Source of the DNA: Globodera rostochiensis
Taxonomy: Eukaryota; Nematoda; Chromadorea; Rhabditida; Heteroderidae
Direction of reading: 5' to 3'
Length of the DNA: 64,000 bases
Assembly (NCBI GenBank): GCA_018350325.1
Contig: JAEVLN010000013.1
Span: 310,001 to 374,000 of the forward strand
The notes under the pieces were generated by a model. The model had not been told where the DNA came from. It did no database searches and was given only the letters and a program-made list of their open reading frames with translations. The translations under genes were made by a program, and so were the position numbers. Of this stretch, positions 1-10,519 are shown in pieces. How positions within the stretch are numbered: the first letter of the stretch is position 1; each line of letters starts with the position of its first letter.

Positions 1-1565
1 TTTTACACGCATTTTTGCACCTACCTATAAAATGTTTCGCAACAAATTCGTAGCTTAATAATTAATGGAACTTTAATTGCATAGCGTTTAATAATTACTA
101 AAATTTTATTGAACAAAAAGAGATTGACAAAATAAATCATGTAAAAATCTTAGTAGTAAAATCAATTCTAAATTTGAATCAAATATGCCTTTATTTAATT
201 TATAATTTTACAAGTTTTTATATATTATCACGTGTGATTGCAAAAGCTGGTTATTAATTTTTAAATATAATTATAATGTTATAACATTTTAAAAATTATT
301 GTATTATATGTAATATAAAAAATTTAGCACAATCTTTCAAATTATGTTCGGCTTATTTTTCTAAACAATTTTATTAAATACGTGAATTTAAAATAACCTT
401 TGTGTGATTTTTTAATTATTCCAATTTTAGTTTAGCAATTTTTAACATATTCCAACAGAATTAAAAATCTAATAATTCGACTCATAGAATTAAATATTTG
501 TAGCATTGCTCATTATATTTTAAATTTATTTTGAGATTTATCTAACTTTTTTTTAAAATTGGATAATTATTTTCCCAATGTTTAAACCCATATTCGTGGT
601 CATCTCTAAATAATGCCCTCGTGAGATTCATTCTATGCATTCTTGAAATTTGGTCCTTTATTTGTTTGTCAAGTTTTTTTTGAAACATCAACAATATTTT
701 GATTTTTTGAATATAAATTTCTTTTACATGCTAACTTTTTAACTCATATTTGAAAAGATTTATAATCCATATTATTTATAAGCTAGTTGCTTATTTAACA
801 AAAATTTTTTAATAACATTTTCTCTAGACGGGGTTTTTATAAATTCACATAAAAAATCTTTTTTTTTCTTGTTTCTTTCGCGCTTTCCGTTCGTTTTTTG
901 ACTGGTCCATTTTACATTGATAAATTTATTAAAATAAATGAAATACAGTCATGGTCAATGTTTCCACTATTAGAAATGAGTATAAAATTTTTGATTGATT
1001 TTTTTAGAAAACAGTTCTTAAGCATCTTTTGTAGCATTTTATGGGCTATTTATTGATTACATTTGTTATTGGTAAAATAGTTTTTCATATCGTTGCTTGC
1101 ACTACTTCAATCCTAGCCTCTAAAATTGCATGCCAGAGTTATTAGTTTAGTTTAACTATAAGACAAATTTTAAAATTTTCTTCCGTTCCTTCCATTGTAA
1201 TTGGCCTTTAGAGTATTATTTAAACAATTTAAAAACTATATAATATGAAATATCCTTGCTTGGGTGTGCATATTGTTCAGATGGTAAGATTCTTTGTCAA
1301 GTAAGTTAGTTATTTATTTTAGATAATGATAAATATTATAAAGTAGTTATTTAATCAAATATTTGGTTGATCAAACCATTTTTTAATTTCCAATCAATTG
1401 GTTTACATTTTCACACTATTCGATTTGTTCTCTGAATATTATCTATTCCGGTTTCAAATTTTTAATACTCTTTAAGATTTTATTTTCAGATTAATAGAAT
1501 ATATTTTTATTTTGCTTTATTTGTATATATAAAAATTGTGTTTGTTTTTTATATTTATTTCTTAG

Positions 1566-1763
1566 AAACTTGGGGAATTCGGCGAAGATGTACTTGTCAA
1601 TGTATTCTTCTATGGTTATCTGCATCCTAGCAAAATCCAAGATCAGGCAAACGTTTTGTATCGGCATTTACCGCAATTTATTAGAAATTACTATAATCGA
1701 CAATACTTTACAAAAGCCGCTGAATACCGCACCAATCTCTGGTTGCTATTGAAATTAAATTAA
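1566..1763 (+). CDS. Probable 3'-terminal exon of an unrecognised host gene
   Basis: An AG acceptor (TTTCTTAG) at 1,564-1,565 is followed by 65 codons ending in TAA. The peptide starts KLGEFGEDVLVNVFF and ends AEYRTNLWLLLKLN, with a mixed, aromatic and charged composition typical of a real globular protein and unlike the surrounding A/T sequence. An overlapping ATG-initiated frame (60 aa from 1,570) is probably a shadow, because it has a less protein-like composition. I do not recognise the family. Upstream exons were not found; they may lie outside the window or be too short to see. Confidence 0.45.
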   Translation, partial: KLGEFGEDVLVNVFFYGYLHPSKIQDQANVLYRHLPQFIRNYYNRQYFTKAAEYRTNLWLLLKLN

Positions 1764-2107
1764 GCAAAAGTTGTTTAATTTCTATTTAGTAATAAGATGT
1801 GTACAAGATTTTTAATTATTTTATTTTTTTATGACAAATCATTTTTGGAATTAAGGATTACGTAATGCTCAACAATGCTTCTATAAGTGATTCAGTATTT
1901 CTTGGCTTGCTGTCGACTTATGTTTGATGCTTTATTTATTTATTTTTGTCTTAAATTTGATATCATGGTACCAATTTATAAATAATTTAATTTTTTACCA
2001 GTCGATTTAAAATGATTTGTCGAGTACTTTTGTATTAATTATTTAATATAACAATCTTTTAGCTTATGAACATCAAACAACGCCTTAATACTATATTCAC
2101 ATTAAAG

Positions 2108-2244
2108 TGTTTACTGGAAAAGTTCTGTCAATGTGGTCAAACTGGTTTAATGCTAGTCCTCAGTTGCTCATTTCAACGTTCGGTTGGTGCCGATATTTAC
2201 GTGATCACGGGAAATATTTAAACCAAAGTATTCTTTATATATAA
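2108..2244 (+). CDS. Exon-like island, unrecognised
   Basis: After a possible acceptor (ATTAAAG) the frame reads VFTGKVLSMWSNWFNASPQ and continues with many W, R and D residues to a TAA. The composition is protein-like inside A/T-rich DNA. No donor or upstream exon could be assigned, and it may instead be an unrelated GC-richer patch. Confidence 0.22.
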
Positions 2245-3111
2245 AATGTGAAATAAGTTTAAAAGAGTTATTCAAAATCGTGTTTTAATTTATATCAATA
2301 TTAATTCATCTATTGCTGCGATTCGTTTACATTTGAGTTCCATGATATTGGATTATATTGAATTATCTAATTAGGCCTCGTAGACCAACTCAACTGTGTC
2401 GAAGAAGATCAACATTTTAATTTCTTAAACAAAGAAAAAAATACTTTTTATTTATTTACTTTTGTTTAAATTATTTTAGAATATTTATGGTATTTGACAT
2501 TAAGTTGACGTTCACCCTTTGCCTGCTTTCCAACAATAATTTAAAAAACATTTTTTTATATAAGTAGTTTCTTTTTTTAATGAAGACTGCACTACGTGTA
2601 TTTTGGAGGGCAAATAGATATTTGTTCTTTTTTAGTTGAATTTCTTTTTTCAATTAAATGAAGATGCGGTGTTACTAATTTGAATAAAAGGAACATTAAT
2701 GTTCAATTTTCTAATAATTTATATTGTACGAGAGAACTAATGTGTTGAAGTCTTCTTATTAAATAATTTGTTATTTTATATTTCTTGTTATCTCATTTTA
2801 ATCTCAGCAATTACAATAAAGCGTTTTAACTTTAAATATAAGTTTAATGCCGCTTTCTACAACTTTTAAATTGTTTTTTAATAGTGAGCAAAAATCGTTA
2901 AAAAGACCTTCATTCTGATTCCTTTATAATTTTTTGAATTACAACATTAAAAATTACGCATTTAATCATTGTTCATAAAACTTTTTAGTCTTAAATTTAA
3001 TTATTTGAGTAATTTTACCGTATTAAAATAATTTAGACTATTTTTTATTTAAACCCAAGAATTATATTATTGGTTAGCTTTCAGCATAAATAAAAATGAT
3101 TAATTATTCAC

Positions 3112-3186
3112 AGTGACCGCTAGTCGAACTCGCATCCTGCTGTTTTTCAACCACAGAAGCAAGTTGTCGTCCAATGACTTCGACTG
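3112..3186 (-). pseudogene. Degenerate tRNA-like sequence
   Basis: On the minus strand there is a D-arm-like segment, an anticodon-arm-like hairpin (CTGT with ACAG) and a GAGTTCGA stretch resembling a B box. The acceptor pairs only over CAGT/ACTG and the T stem does not close. This is at best a decayed tRNA or tRNA-derived fragment. Confidence 0.2.
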
Positions 3187-3864
3187 CAAAAATTGAATAA
3201 AGCAAGCGTTGTAAGTTTTTTTTTACATTATTGTGAGATTACTATGCTTAATTTTAGGATTTTTAATCAAAAATTTGTTTAAATATTTTTTTGTTGCTGT
3301 TGAACGATTTAAATTACTATTTAATTTTCTATTCTATTTCTATGCGAGTGAAAAAAATTCATATATTTAATTAAAAGTTTTTAAAAAATAATGAAAATTA
3401 TCTATTATTTACAGTTTGTTTAATTTCAGTCATTTGCTATGGTTTTTTGAATTAATTAGCTTTTATTAATAATTATAAATTAATTGAAGTATTCGTTTTA
3501 TTTGAAGACATTACCCTATGCTATTATCATTAATAAAAAATATGATTTAAATCGATCGGTAGCAATGTTGCTGCAGTTTTAAACTAGAATCACATTTTAA
3601 CAATTATTATTGTTTATTTTTTAATAATTTTAAATATAAGTCCAAATAAAATTATTCCTTTTAATTATTATTTGACTACTTGTACTAAATTATTTAAGGT
3701 GTAATTTGTATTTTAGCTAATTTTCTTTATTTTTAATCTTGATTAATATCGGCTTTAAAGTCTGGAGCTCGGACTACATTTATTTGATAAAATTTAAGTG
3801 CCTAAACATTTTTGCGTTTTAATATATTTCCTCTTAATTTCATTTTTAATTTTGTCGCGTATAG

Positions 3865-3990
3865 TTTGCAATGGACAATGTAGTTTGTAAATTGAGAAAG
3901 TCTTGCTGTAAGCTCTCGTTTTGTCCTTTAACACGGCAGCAACTGGAACTGATTTCGATTTCTAAGAAATTTACATTGTTTTGTTCGTGA
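3865..3990 (+). CDS. Exon-like island, unrecognised
   Basis: After a TATAG acceptor the frame reads FAMDNVVCKLRKSCCKLSF and continues to a TGA after 41 codons. It has several Cys, Arg and Gln residues, unlike random A/T sequence. There is no supporting neighbour exon. Confidence 0.18.
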   Translation, partial: FAMDNVVCKLRKSCCKLSFCPLTRQQLELISISKKFTLFCS

Positions 3991-5086
3991 ATTTGTTTAT
4001 TCTATTGTGTTTTTTAAATCTATCGCTGGTTGTTGTTAAGATTCAAATATTTTTTAAATAGAACAAGCCAACTTTTGCGCTTCCATATGTTTTATTATTT
4101 TCTAAGTTTAGATAATGATTACTATTGTCATTACCAATCTCAACATTTACCCTATTATCAAGAATTGAAGATGATGTCCAAATAATAGTATCTTGTTTAA
4201 GAATTTTCCAATATCCTATAATCCTGAAAAATTAAACCATATTTTTGTTTTGTAGCGCATTAAATAAAATATTTATTTTTTGTTTTTTTGTAATATTCAA
4301 TAAATTTATTCAAAATGAATCTGGGTGCTCCTTATTCATTCTGATCCCATTGAAAAGAACCGTAAATTTACTTACGAATTTGTCACAAAGACAGCAACAT
4401 AATTTCTAATAATACCTTTTTTTTTTATTTTTAAAAGCTTCGCATATAACTTTTTGAGCAATAAATTTTTTAGGATAAATTACGATTTTAAATTTTCTTA
4501 TAGGTCTCTAAAAGCTCTACTCAATTTTTAATTTTATCGTAAGAAACCTTTAAATAACCATAATTTTCCGTCGGGCGAGTCTAATTTAAAATTAAATTTT
4601 AAATAAATGATCAGTGTTTTAATTTTAAATTTAACGACAGAACAGAACAATCTGATTAGAAAGCCAAATCAAAAGAGGGCTGATTCAAATTTATTTCCTG
4701 ATAATTAGACAAAAAAGTTTTTAACGCTCAATAATTTCATTACATTTTGCTTTTATAGATAATGTTTTTGAATACTTGAGTTAATCCAATCATTTTTTTT
4801 GATGTCTCAATAGATTTTTGCAGCAGCCATTTTGTTTTGCATCTAATAAAACAACCATTTTATATTTAGTTATTACTTAATTATTTTATTAAATTAAAAT
4901 GATTTATGTTTAACTTTAAATAAACTAATTACTTTTTCATTTTTCAATAATATAACTCTTATAAAATTGTGTTATAGAGTGATCACAATTCGTAGAGCTA
5001 AGAAAATTATTTTCATTAGAAAGATCGTGTTCTTTTTATATAATTTTATTTTGAATCTTTCTTAATTAGGTTTATTTGTATATAAG

Positions 5087-5215
5087 TGGATAATCACTCA
5101 TATTGGCTGTAACTCTTCAGGGAATGGTTGCCCAACAAATTTTTTTTCGGGTTCTTACATTGTAGACCGAGAAGAGTCGATTGATATATATTTCGTTCAA
5201 TTTGGACTCTGGGCG
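5087..5215 (+). CDS. Possible internal exon, 43 codons, unrecognised
   Basis: A TATATAAG acceptor and a GCG|GTATGA donor bracket exactly 43 open codons (phase 0-0). The translation contains HIGCNSSGNGCPTNF and YIVDREESIDIYF. This fits a coding exon of a host gene. Family unknown; no partner exons identified. Confidence 0.3.
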
Positions 5216-5912
5216 GTATGACCGATATTTACCAAATTCTATGTTGAAAAACGGTACGCGCTTGTCTAATCTGTACTCTTTAGAAAAACATAAAGAAGTA
5301 TAACAAAATTGATAATATTGAAAATGAAAATAATTTTTATTTTTATACTGTGATCGATCACTAATTTTACATTTAAATTTGTCAATACTGAATTTGATTT
5401 TCGTTTGTGTTCAACGCCCACCAACTAATTTATGCATCGATTTTTAGGGCCGCGGGGGGGGGGAGACGGCAGTTTATTTCTATTTTGTTGAAAAAATCAA
5501 TTATTGCATTTTATATTTGATGAATTGGGAGATAGGTAGGTAGTCTACATTTTGCCATTTAATCGGATTTCATTTTCAACCTAAAGATAAACTAAATTAC
5601 AAAATAAAATGATAACAAAACTAAGAAACTTATTGTAAATCTATTAATAAAGATTGATGATACTTTCATTTTTATAATTTATTTAAATTTAAAATTTTAT
5701 TTGGGTGTTTTGTTCTTGAAAAAAACTTTTGCGCCTTCTTTTTTTTTTTGTAGTAAAGCAAAAAATGAAACCCATTACAATCCCATTAATAAATAAAATT
5801 TCAAAAAAAATCTAATAAGAAAAAATAAATAAACATTAAGTTTGATTTGGAATATTAATTACGGCTGTATGGTGTATAATTTGATATAAAAGTAAAGAAT
5901 AGGCAAAATGGT

Positions 5913-5984
5913 ACCCCGGGTGAGACTCAAACCCTCGTCCTCCACCCTATCCGTGGGCAGCTCTTCCAACTGAGCTACCGGGGC
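5913..5984 (-). tRNA. tRNA or tRNA pseudogene, 72 nt
   Basis: The minus strand folds as a cloverleaf. The 7-bp acceptor pairs GCCCCGG with CCGGGGT. The D arm contains the perfect A-box word TAGCTCAGTTGG with a GCTC/GAGC stem, and the T loop is TTTGAGT with B box GGTTTGAGTCT. The anticodon arm is weak (two wobble pairs) and the loop ACGGATA has C instead of the near-invariant T at position 33, so the implied anticodon GGA is doubtful; a serine tRNA would also need a long variable arm. The T stem has one mismatch. It could be an intact gene of unusual type, a tRNA pseudogene, or the head of a SINE. Confidence 0.5.
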
Positions 5985-6921
5985 GTCCCATTAGCCCGCT
6001 TCTTTATGGATGATCTTTTGCCCCCGCCATAGGCGTTTTAACCGTTCGCTTCCAACCAGCGGAACACTCAAATCCTTACATAAATAACTCTTGTTTTTTA
6101 AATTATAAATAGTAGGTATGTTGATTTAATATTTCATATTTAATGCATTTTAAAAAACTTTTTCATTTTCCGCCTTTTAGTTTGGATTTTAATAAATTTT
6201 CTTCAATCAAAAGGTTTATTTTTTTGTTGTTGCTATAATATAGATTAAAAGGATTTGTAATCTTAATCATTGTCGTGTTTTTTATGGATTTTGTTTATTT
6301 GGTTTATAATTATCTTTATTACGATTCCTCGCGTCATCCTAAAGTTGATTGTACTTCTTTGCAAGAAAATCATTTTTATTATGCATAAATGATTCAACGG
6401 TAATTTTGTATTTTTTAATATCTTTAAAAGGTAAACTTTAAATAAATTGAATCGAATTTTATTTGCGCTTTTGCTATTGCTTAGGTCCATCAATACCTTT
6501 AAATTTATTTTTGTTATTTGAACTATCTTTTCGGTCCCATCTTTCTTTTTTTTCACACAATTTACAAATTGATACTACTTCAAGTGTTTAAAAAAAGAAA
6601 ATTGTTTTTCTATTTATTCAACATCTATAAGATTAATTTATAAATATTTTTATGGTAGTCATTATTGTAAGGCTTTTCCATTTTATTGGAAACTTTATTT
6701 TGTAATAATTTTGCAATTTAATTGTGTCTTGCCAATTTTACCGTAACAAAAACTAACAAACGCGGCAAATTCATGTTATAAAAAATAAATATATTTAAAC
6801 GAATATAATGCAAAACTATGAAAAAGTAAATAATATAAGAGGTATTCTTCTAAAAAATTAAGTAAATAAAGATTAAATTTATAAACAAATTCATTTGTGA
6901 AGTATAATTTTAATCAGAAAT

Positions 6922-6927
6922 GCTATT
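6922..6927. repeat. Target-site duplication, left (GCTATT)
   Basis: The 6-bp word GCTATT lies directly outside the left inverted repeat and is repeated exactly outside the right one. Six-bp duplications are the rule for Maverick/Polinton insertion. Confidence 0.9.
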
Positions 6928-7057
6928 AGTAGTGTACGGACCTCTTTCTTGATCACTTTCTTGATCGCTTTGAACTATTTTGGACCCCCCCCCCCACCCA
7001 CAGCATTTCCGCGCACGCCGCACGTGGAGGGAACGCCCCCCCCTCTAAGGATCAGAC
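6928..7057. repeat. Left terminal inverted repeat of the Maverick
   Basis: About 130 bp match the complement of 22,574-22,708. The outer 55 bp are essentially identical. Further in there is a C-run (ending GGACCCC...ACCCA) differing in length, then GCGCACGCCGCACGTG shared by both, ending at GATCAGAC. Confidence 0.92.
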
Positions 7058-7060
7058 CAT

Positions 7061-7300
7061 GAAAAAAGCTGACTAGGACTAATGATCACGATGAGATGAC
7101 AAACGCTGACTATGAGATACAAAAGATGACAAATGATGACTAGTTATTACCAAATGACGACTATGAGATGATTACTGATCACTATTACATAAAAATATGA
7201 CTATGACTAATGATTAGTGATGACTGTGACATGAAAAATATGACTATGACTAATGCCTAGTGATGACCTGTGACATGAAAAATACGACTAATACAAGTTT
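7061..7300. repeat. Subterminal degenerate tandem repeats
   Basis: Just inside the left inverted repeat are imperfect copies of words such as GACTATGACTAATG and AGTGATGACTGTGACATG. The clearest pair is a roughly 50-bp unit near 7,196-7,290. There is no coding potential. Such subterminal iterations could bind a transposase or replication protein, but that is inference. Confidence 0.6.
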
Positions 7301-7431
7301 TAAGTGATGTCAATTATAAAAAGCCATCCCTTAATCCCCATTAGGTGAAAGTTGCACCCGATTTCACCTGTTTCACTTATTTGGGTTTCGCCTAGTATTT
7401 TGCTTTCAATCATCTTCACCTATTGGGAGTT

Positions 7432-8064
7432 TTATCCCCTTTCAACATCAAACTCATCATAGACAGGCATCTCAACACTAGGGAGCGTGGGAATAAATGC
7501 TGGCTTTTTCGGCACGGTAGGACGTCTTCCGCTCGTTTCGGTAGGACGTCTTCCAGAATCCCGGACCTTTTCTGCTAGTTCGGCTATCCCGAGATCTGTT
7601 TGCGTATAGGCATTTCGATATGAATCCCCAATTTGAATTCTGTATTTTTTGGCTTCATTAAGAGCGTTTTTGGCGGTATTTGCCAACTCGCGACACATTA
7701 TAAGATCTTTTCGATCTAAGCATTTTTCCATATCGTTTTTAGCCGTCCCTATCTTGTGCGCTTCGTCGTTTATTTTATCAGCTAAACGATGAATTTTTCG
7801 TACGCCTTCAGCCAATCTCTCAAACCATAATTTAGTGTTTTCATCATCAGGGTTTTTGTCCATATTTTTTCGAGCTTCCTTTCTCGCGTTATGCGCCGTC
7901 CTTGCAAAATCCCGGGACTCATGAACCAGTCTTCCAACATCGGCATATGCCCTCTCGATGGCCCTTCTAGCTGAATTTAGTTGTTGTTTTTCTTCTTTTG
8001 AAAGATCGCAACTTTTCGTGCCCAACACAAAAAGCCCAAATATTATGAATTTTATAAAACCCAT
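7432..8064 (-). CDS. Secreted coiled-coil protein, 210 aa
   Basis: Single-exon reading frame. Residues 1-18 (MGFIKFIIFGLFVLGTKS) form a typical signal peptide with likely cleavage before Cys19. Residues 20-170 are highly charged and helical with heptad-like spacing (ARRAIERAYADVGRL, KIHRLADKINDEAHKI). The C-terminal 40 residues are proline-rich with a duplicated SGRRPT motif. It is a paralogue of the next gene upstream: both share the pattern W-F-x(9)-I-x-K-I then D-K-I-N-x-E-x-H-K about 80-110 residues in. It is the last gene before the left repeat. I know no matching family; a role outside the producing cell is inferred only from the signal peptide. Confidence 0.75.
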   Translation of the reverse strand: MGFIKFIIFGLFVLGTKSCDLSKEEKQQLNSARRAIERAYADVGRLVHESRDFARTAHNARKEARKNMDKNPDDENTKLWFERLAEGVRKIHRLADKINDEAHKIGTAKNDMEKCLDRKDLIMCRELANTAKNALNEAKKYRIQIGDSYRNAYTQTDLGIAELAEKVRDSGRRPTETSGRRPTVPKKPAFIPTLPSVEMPVYDEFDVERG

Positions 8065-8141
8065 TATTGTTTTTTTGTTTTATAGTTTTTGCTTTTTTGT
8101 TTTTTTGCTTTTAATTTTTAGGGGTTTTCATTCCTTTTATA

Positions 8142-8603
8142 CTATTCCAATACATCAAGAATTGCCAATACTTCAGACTGGAGCCAATTTTCTAAATTTA
8201 AAATTCGGGAACGAATACGTTTGGCTTCCGAATGGAAATTTCTTGCGGCGTTTTGCCCTTTTAACATATTTTTCTCAAGCTCCCTAACTCGTTCTATATC
8301 ACTGCTTCTCCCAACCGCTTGCCAGGCCGTTTCGGCTTTATGCCGCTCTTCGTTTATTTTGTCTTTCATTGTATAAATTTTCCCTATAGAATCTGAAATT
8401 TTCTGAAACCATTCTCGAACATCCTCGTCGAAGGGAACTTTTTCTCGAGCTTTAATTGATCGAGTTAAAGCTCCCCGAGCAGATCTGGTATAATCATCGA
8501 CCTCGTCTGATAACGACACTATTTCCCTCCAAAGCCTCTCAGCTTCTTGTTTTGCAGAATCAAGCAAGACAATGGCTGCAGAATCACGTATTTCAGAATT
8601 CAT
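8142..8603 (-). CDS. Coiled-coil protein, 153 aa, paralogue of the secreted one
   Basis: Single-exon frame starting MNSEIRDSAAIVLLDSAK. It has no signal peptide. The core (EWFQKISDSIGKI, then DKINEERHKAETAW) aligns with the neighbouring 210-aa protein, so the two arose by tandem duplication, one kept or routed inside the cell and one secreted. It is predicted to be all-helical. A TATAAAA word lies 32 bp upstream of the ATG. Function unknown. Confidence 0.7.
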   Translation of the reverse strand: MNSEIRDSAAIVLLDSAKQEAERLWREIVSLSDEVDDYTRSARGALTRSIKAREKVPFDEDVREWFQKISDSIGKIYTMKDKINEERHKAETAWQAVGRSSDIERVRELEKNMLKGQNAARNFHSEAKRIRSRILNLENWLQSEVLAILDVLE

Positions 8604-8634
8604 TTTTTGTTTAATATTTTTGTTATCAATTCTC

Positions 8635-8641
8635 TTTTATA
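8635..8641 (-). promoter_or_regulatory. Possible TATA box for the 153-aa coiled-coil gene
   Basis: The minus strand reads CTATAAAAGAG about 32 bp before the ATG at 8,603, implying a very short leader. In DNA this AT-rich the word alone is weak evidence. Confidence 0.3.
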
Positions 8642-8734
8642 GTTTTTTCATACTAATTTTTTAACGAAAAAAGTAAGAATATTACAGAAATTAAAATCTA
8701 TTAGGTCAGCCTAAAACGCGTACCAAAGGGTTCT

Positions 8735-8926
8735 TTAAGCGGTCTTGCAAATACAGTCTTTGGGGATGTTAATTGTTATCGTTATCGAATTTACGCCATC
8801 ATTTTGATTTATTTTAACTATTCTAGGTTTGGTTGTGATAGAGCTGTCTGGGATATCAGACTTAATTTCTTTGGCGTTATTTTCTTGTTTGCGAGGCCTT
8901 CCTCGATGCCTAGTTACGTTCTCCAT
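8735..8926 (-). CDS. Small AT-hook peptide, 63 aa
   Basis: The frame begins MENVTRHRGRPRKQENN. RGRP flanked by basic residues is the canonical AT-hook that inserts into the minor groove of AT-rich DNA. The rest is a polar linker and a short hydrophobic segment (NSITITINIPKDCICK). It could be a chromatin or DNA-packaging accessory of the element. Small size keeps confidence moderate, but it sits in line with its same-strand neighbours and has a TATA-like word upstream. Confidence 0.55.
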   Translation of the reverse strand: MENVTRHRGRPRKQENNAKEIKSDIPDSSITTKPRIVKINQNDGVNSITITINIPKDCICKTA

Positions 8927-8970
8927 TTTTTACTTTAAGCGATATGCATTATTTTTTAATCTTTAATTGT

Positions 8971-8977
8971 ATTTATA
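8971..8977 (-). promoter_or_regulatory. Possible TATA box for the AT-hook gene
   Basis: The minus strand reads AAGTATAAATAC 45 bp upstream of the ATG at 8,926, between this gene and the F-box gene. Weak alone. Confidence 0.3.
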
Positions 8978-9131
8978 CTTTTTATTTTTTGTTTTAGGCA
9001 AATAAATTTTTTATTCTTCCGGGGTTATTGTTAACATATTTTGATTATTATTTATTTGGAATGTCTTTTATAGTTAAAGAAATATAAAAATTTTAAAATG
9101 TATACAAACGCACAAGAATTTATTCATTTAA

Positions 9132-9615
9132 TTACAAAAATTTTTCTCCATTAAAACGCCATCTACACAAAGCAGCCAATTGTGTATAGTTATCCACACT
9201 AAAATAGACAGGCATGAGATTTATTAATAAAAAAATACCTTCTAGCTCTAAGCGGAGTTTCATGTAAATAATTCCAGAATAGTTCGCTACCGCTCGACCA
9301 CTGGTTTTCTGACGCGGGATCAGAACGAGCAAGCTGAACATCATACATATTAGTGTGCCAATCTCCGTCCCGATACTCGAAGATAAACTCTATACCAAGT
9401 TTTGTCAAAAAGATTATTTTCGGACCGAAAATAGGGGCCTTTCTAAAAGATTCCGGTAATGCTTTAAGCGCGTAAGCAATAACAAGGCGAGCCATTTCCC
9501 GCCCCCATTTTGAATAGCTCCTACACACAAAGAATGTCGCACCCGGAAGTTTGGTGACAGTTAGGCATTTGACGATTTCGAAGTGAAGCTCGGCAGGCAA
9601 ACGCATTATTGTCAT
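9132..9615 (-). CDS. F-box-like protein, about 145 aa, two exons
   Basis: The N-terminus MTIMRLPAELHFEIVKCL followed by a short loop and FFVCRSYSKW matches the F-box layout (LPxEL.xEI.xxL...VC+.W) seen in expanded nematode F-box families, which recruit substrates to SCF ubiquitin ligases through Skp1. A 40-bp intron (donor just after LRARR codons, acceptor CTATTTTAG) links exon 1 to a second exon ending RRWRFNGEKFL-like (WRFNGEKFL then stop). The middle is rich in aromatics, with no recognised LRR or FBA domain. A GAATAAA signal follows the stop. An F-box gene on a Maverick is cargo rather than core machinery; host E3 hijacking is inference. Confidence 0.6.
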
Positions 9616-9763
9616 TTCGCTTTGAAAATTTAAATAGAAAATTTTAAGACAAAAATTATTTCAAAATGATTAAATAAAAGCATAACTCATAATATTTATT
9701 CAAGATGTTTAAAATACCATTAAAAAAGCAGTTTATACAAACATTTATTCAAAAAACAAAAAT

Positions 9764-10229
9764 TTAAAAAACAATGGCATCTGCCACAAAATAATAAATC
9801 TCATTTTTTTGCGAATTTTCTTTGCATTGCATTCCGACGGTTATCGAAAATGAAATACCAACGCACTTTGTAGCTTCAGCCTAAAATAAAAAATTATTTT
9901 AATACCATTATTAAAAAATTACCCATCCAATTTTTATTTTTCCTAGTTTTTCACTTCCTAAAAGAGCTACGTTTTCCAAGGCACCCGTATCATCCGAGAT
10001 TTTAAGTATCAAACTTAAAAAGTTTTCATTGTCCAAAGGACAGCGACACTTGCCCTTTCGACAGAAAACGCATCCCTAAAAGATAATTTTATATAAATTA
10101 ATAAAATTTTATTACCAAATATTCGGCATACGCTATATTCTCTATTTTTGCTCGAATTTTAAAATATTTTATAATATTGGCGTCCGCCTTTGTGTTTTTG
10201 ATTTCGGAAATAGTTGACGTAATGGCCAT
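9764..10229 (-). CDS. RPA-like zinc/OB-fold protein A, about 120 aa, three exons
   Basis: The ATG at 10,229 opens MAITSTISEIKNTKADAN. Two short introns separate an N-terminal strand region, a central exon with GCVFCRKGKCRCPL followed by LILKISDDTGALENVALLG, and a C-terminal exon ending VADAIVF. A C-x2-C/CxC zinc ribbon followed by a D-D/E-T/S-G-x-h-x strand is the layout of the third DNA-binding domain of RPA70 and related OB-fold single-strand DNA binders. It is one of three paralogues in this element. It probably coats single-stranded DNA during PolB replication (inference). A GAATAAA polyadenylation word follows the stop by 14 bp. Confidence 0.55.
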
Positions 10230-10519
10230 TAGAGTTAAACACAGTATTATTCTCTTAAAGTTAAATTTATTTGTTTGATTTTATTTATTATTTTTTATAT
10301 TCTTTATTTGTCTACTTTTTCATTTTTCTTCGTTGTTTTTTAATATTTAGGTTTGTTTATTTTTTGTTTATTTTTGATGGCTTTATCTTTTTTTAAATTA
10401 GAATGGTACCCAATAATATATATTAAAATATGGACAGGCAAACAAACACGTATATTAAAAATAAAAAGCCAAATTAAAAAGTTTATTCGGTTCAAAAAAC
10501 AAAATTTACAATTTAGCAT

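Larger units (their letters stand above)
1..6921. other. AT-rich flank left of the Maverick
   Basis: This stretch is strongly AT-rich, full of stops in all frames, and has no long open reading frame. It holds four short exon-like islands and two tRNA-like sequences, listed separately, and one G-run near 5,453-5,463. Between the islands I see only simple A/T-rich sequence. The islands could be exons of one or more host genes with long AT-rich introns. Confidence 0.6.
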
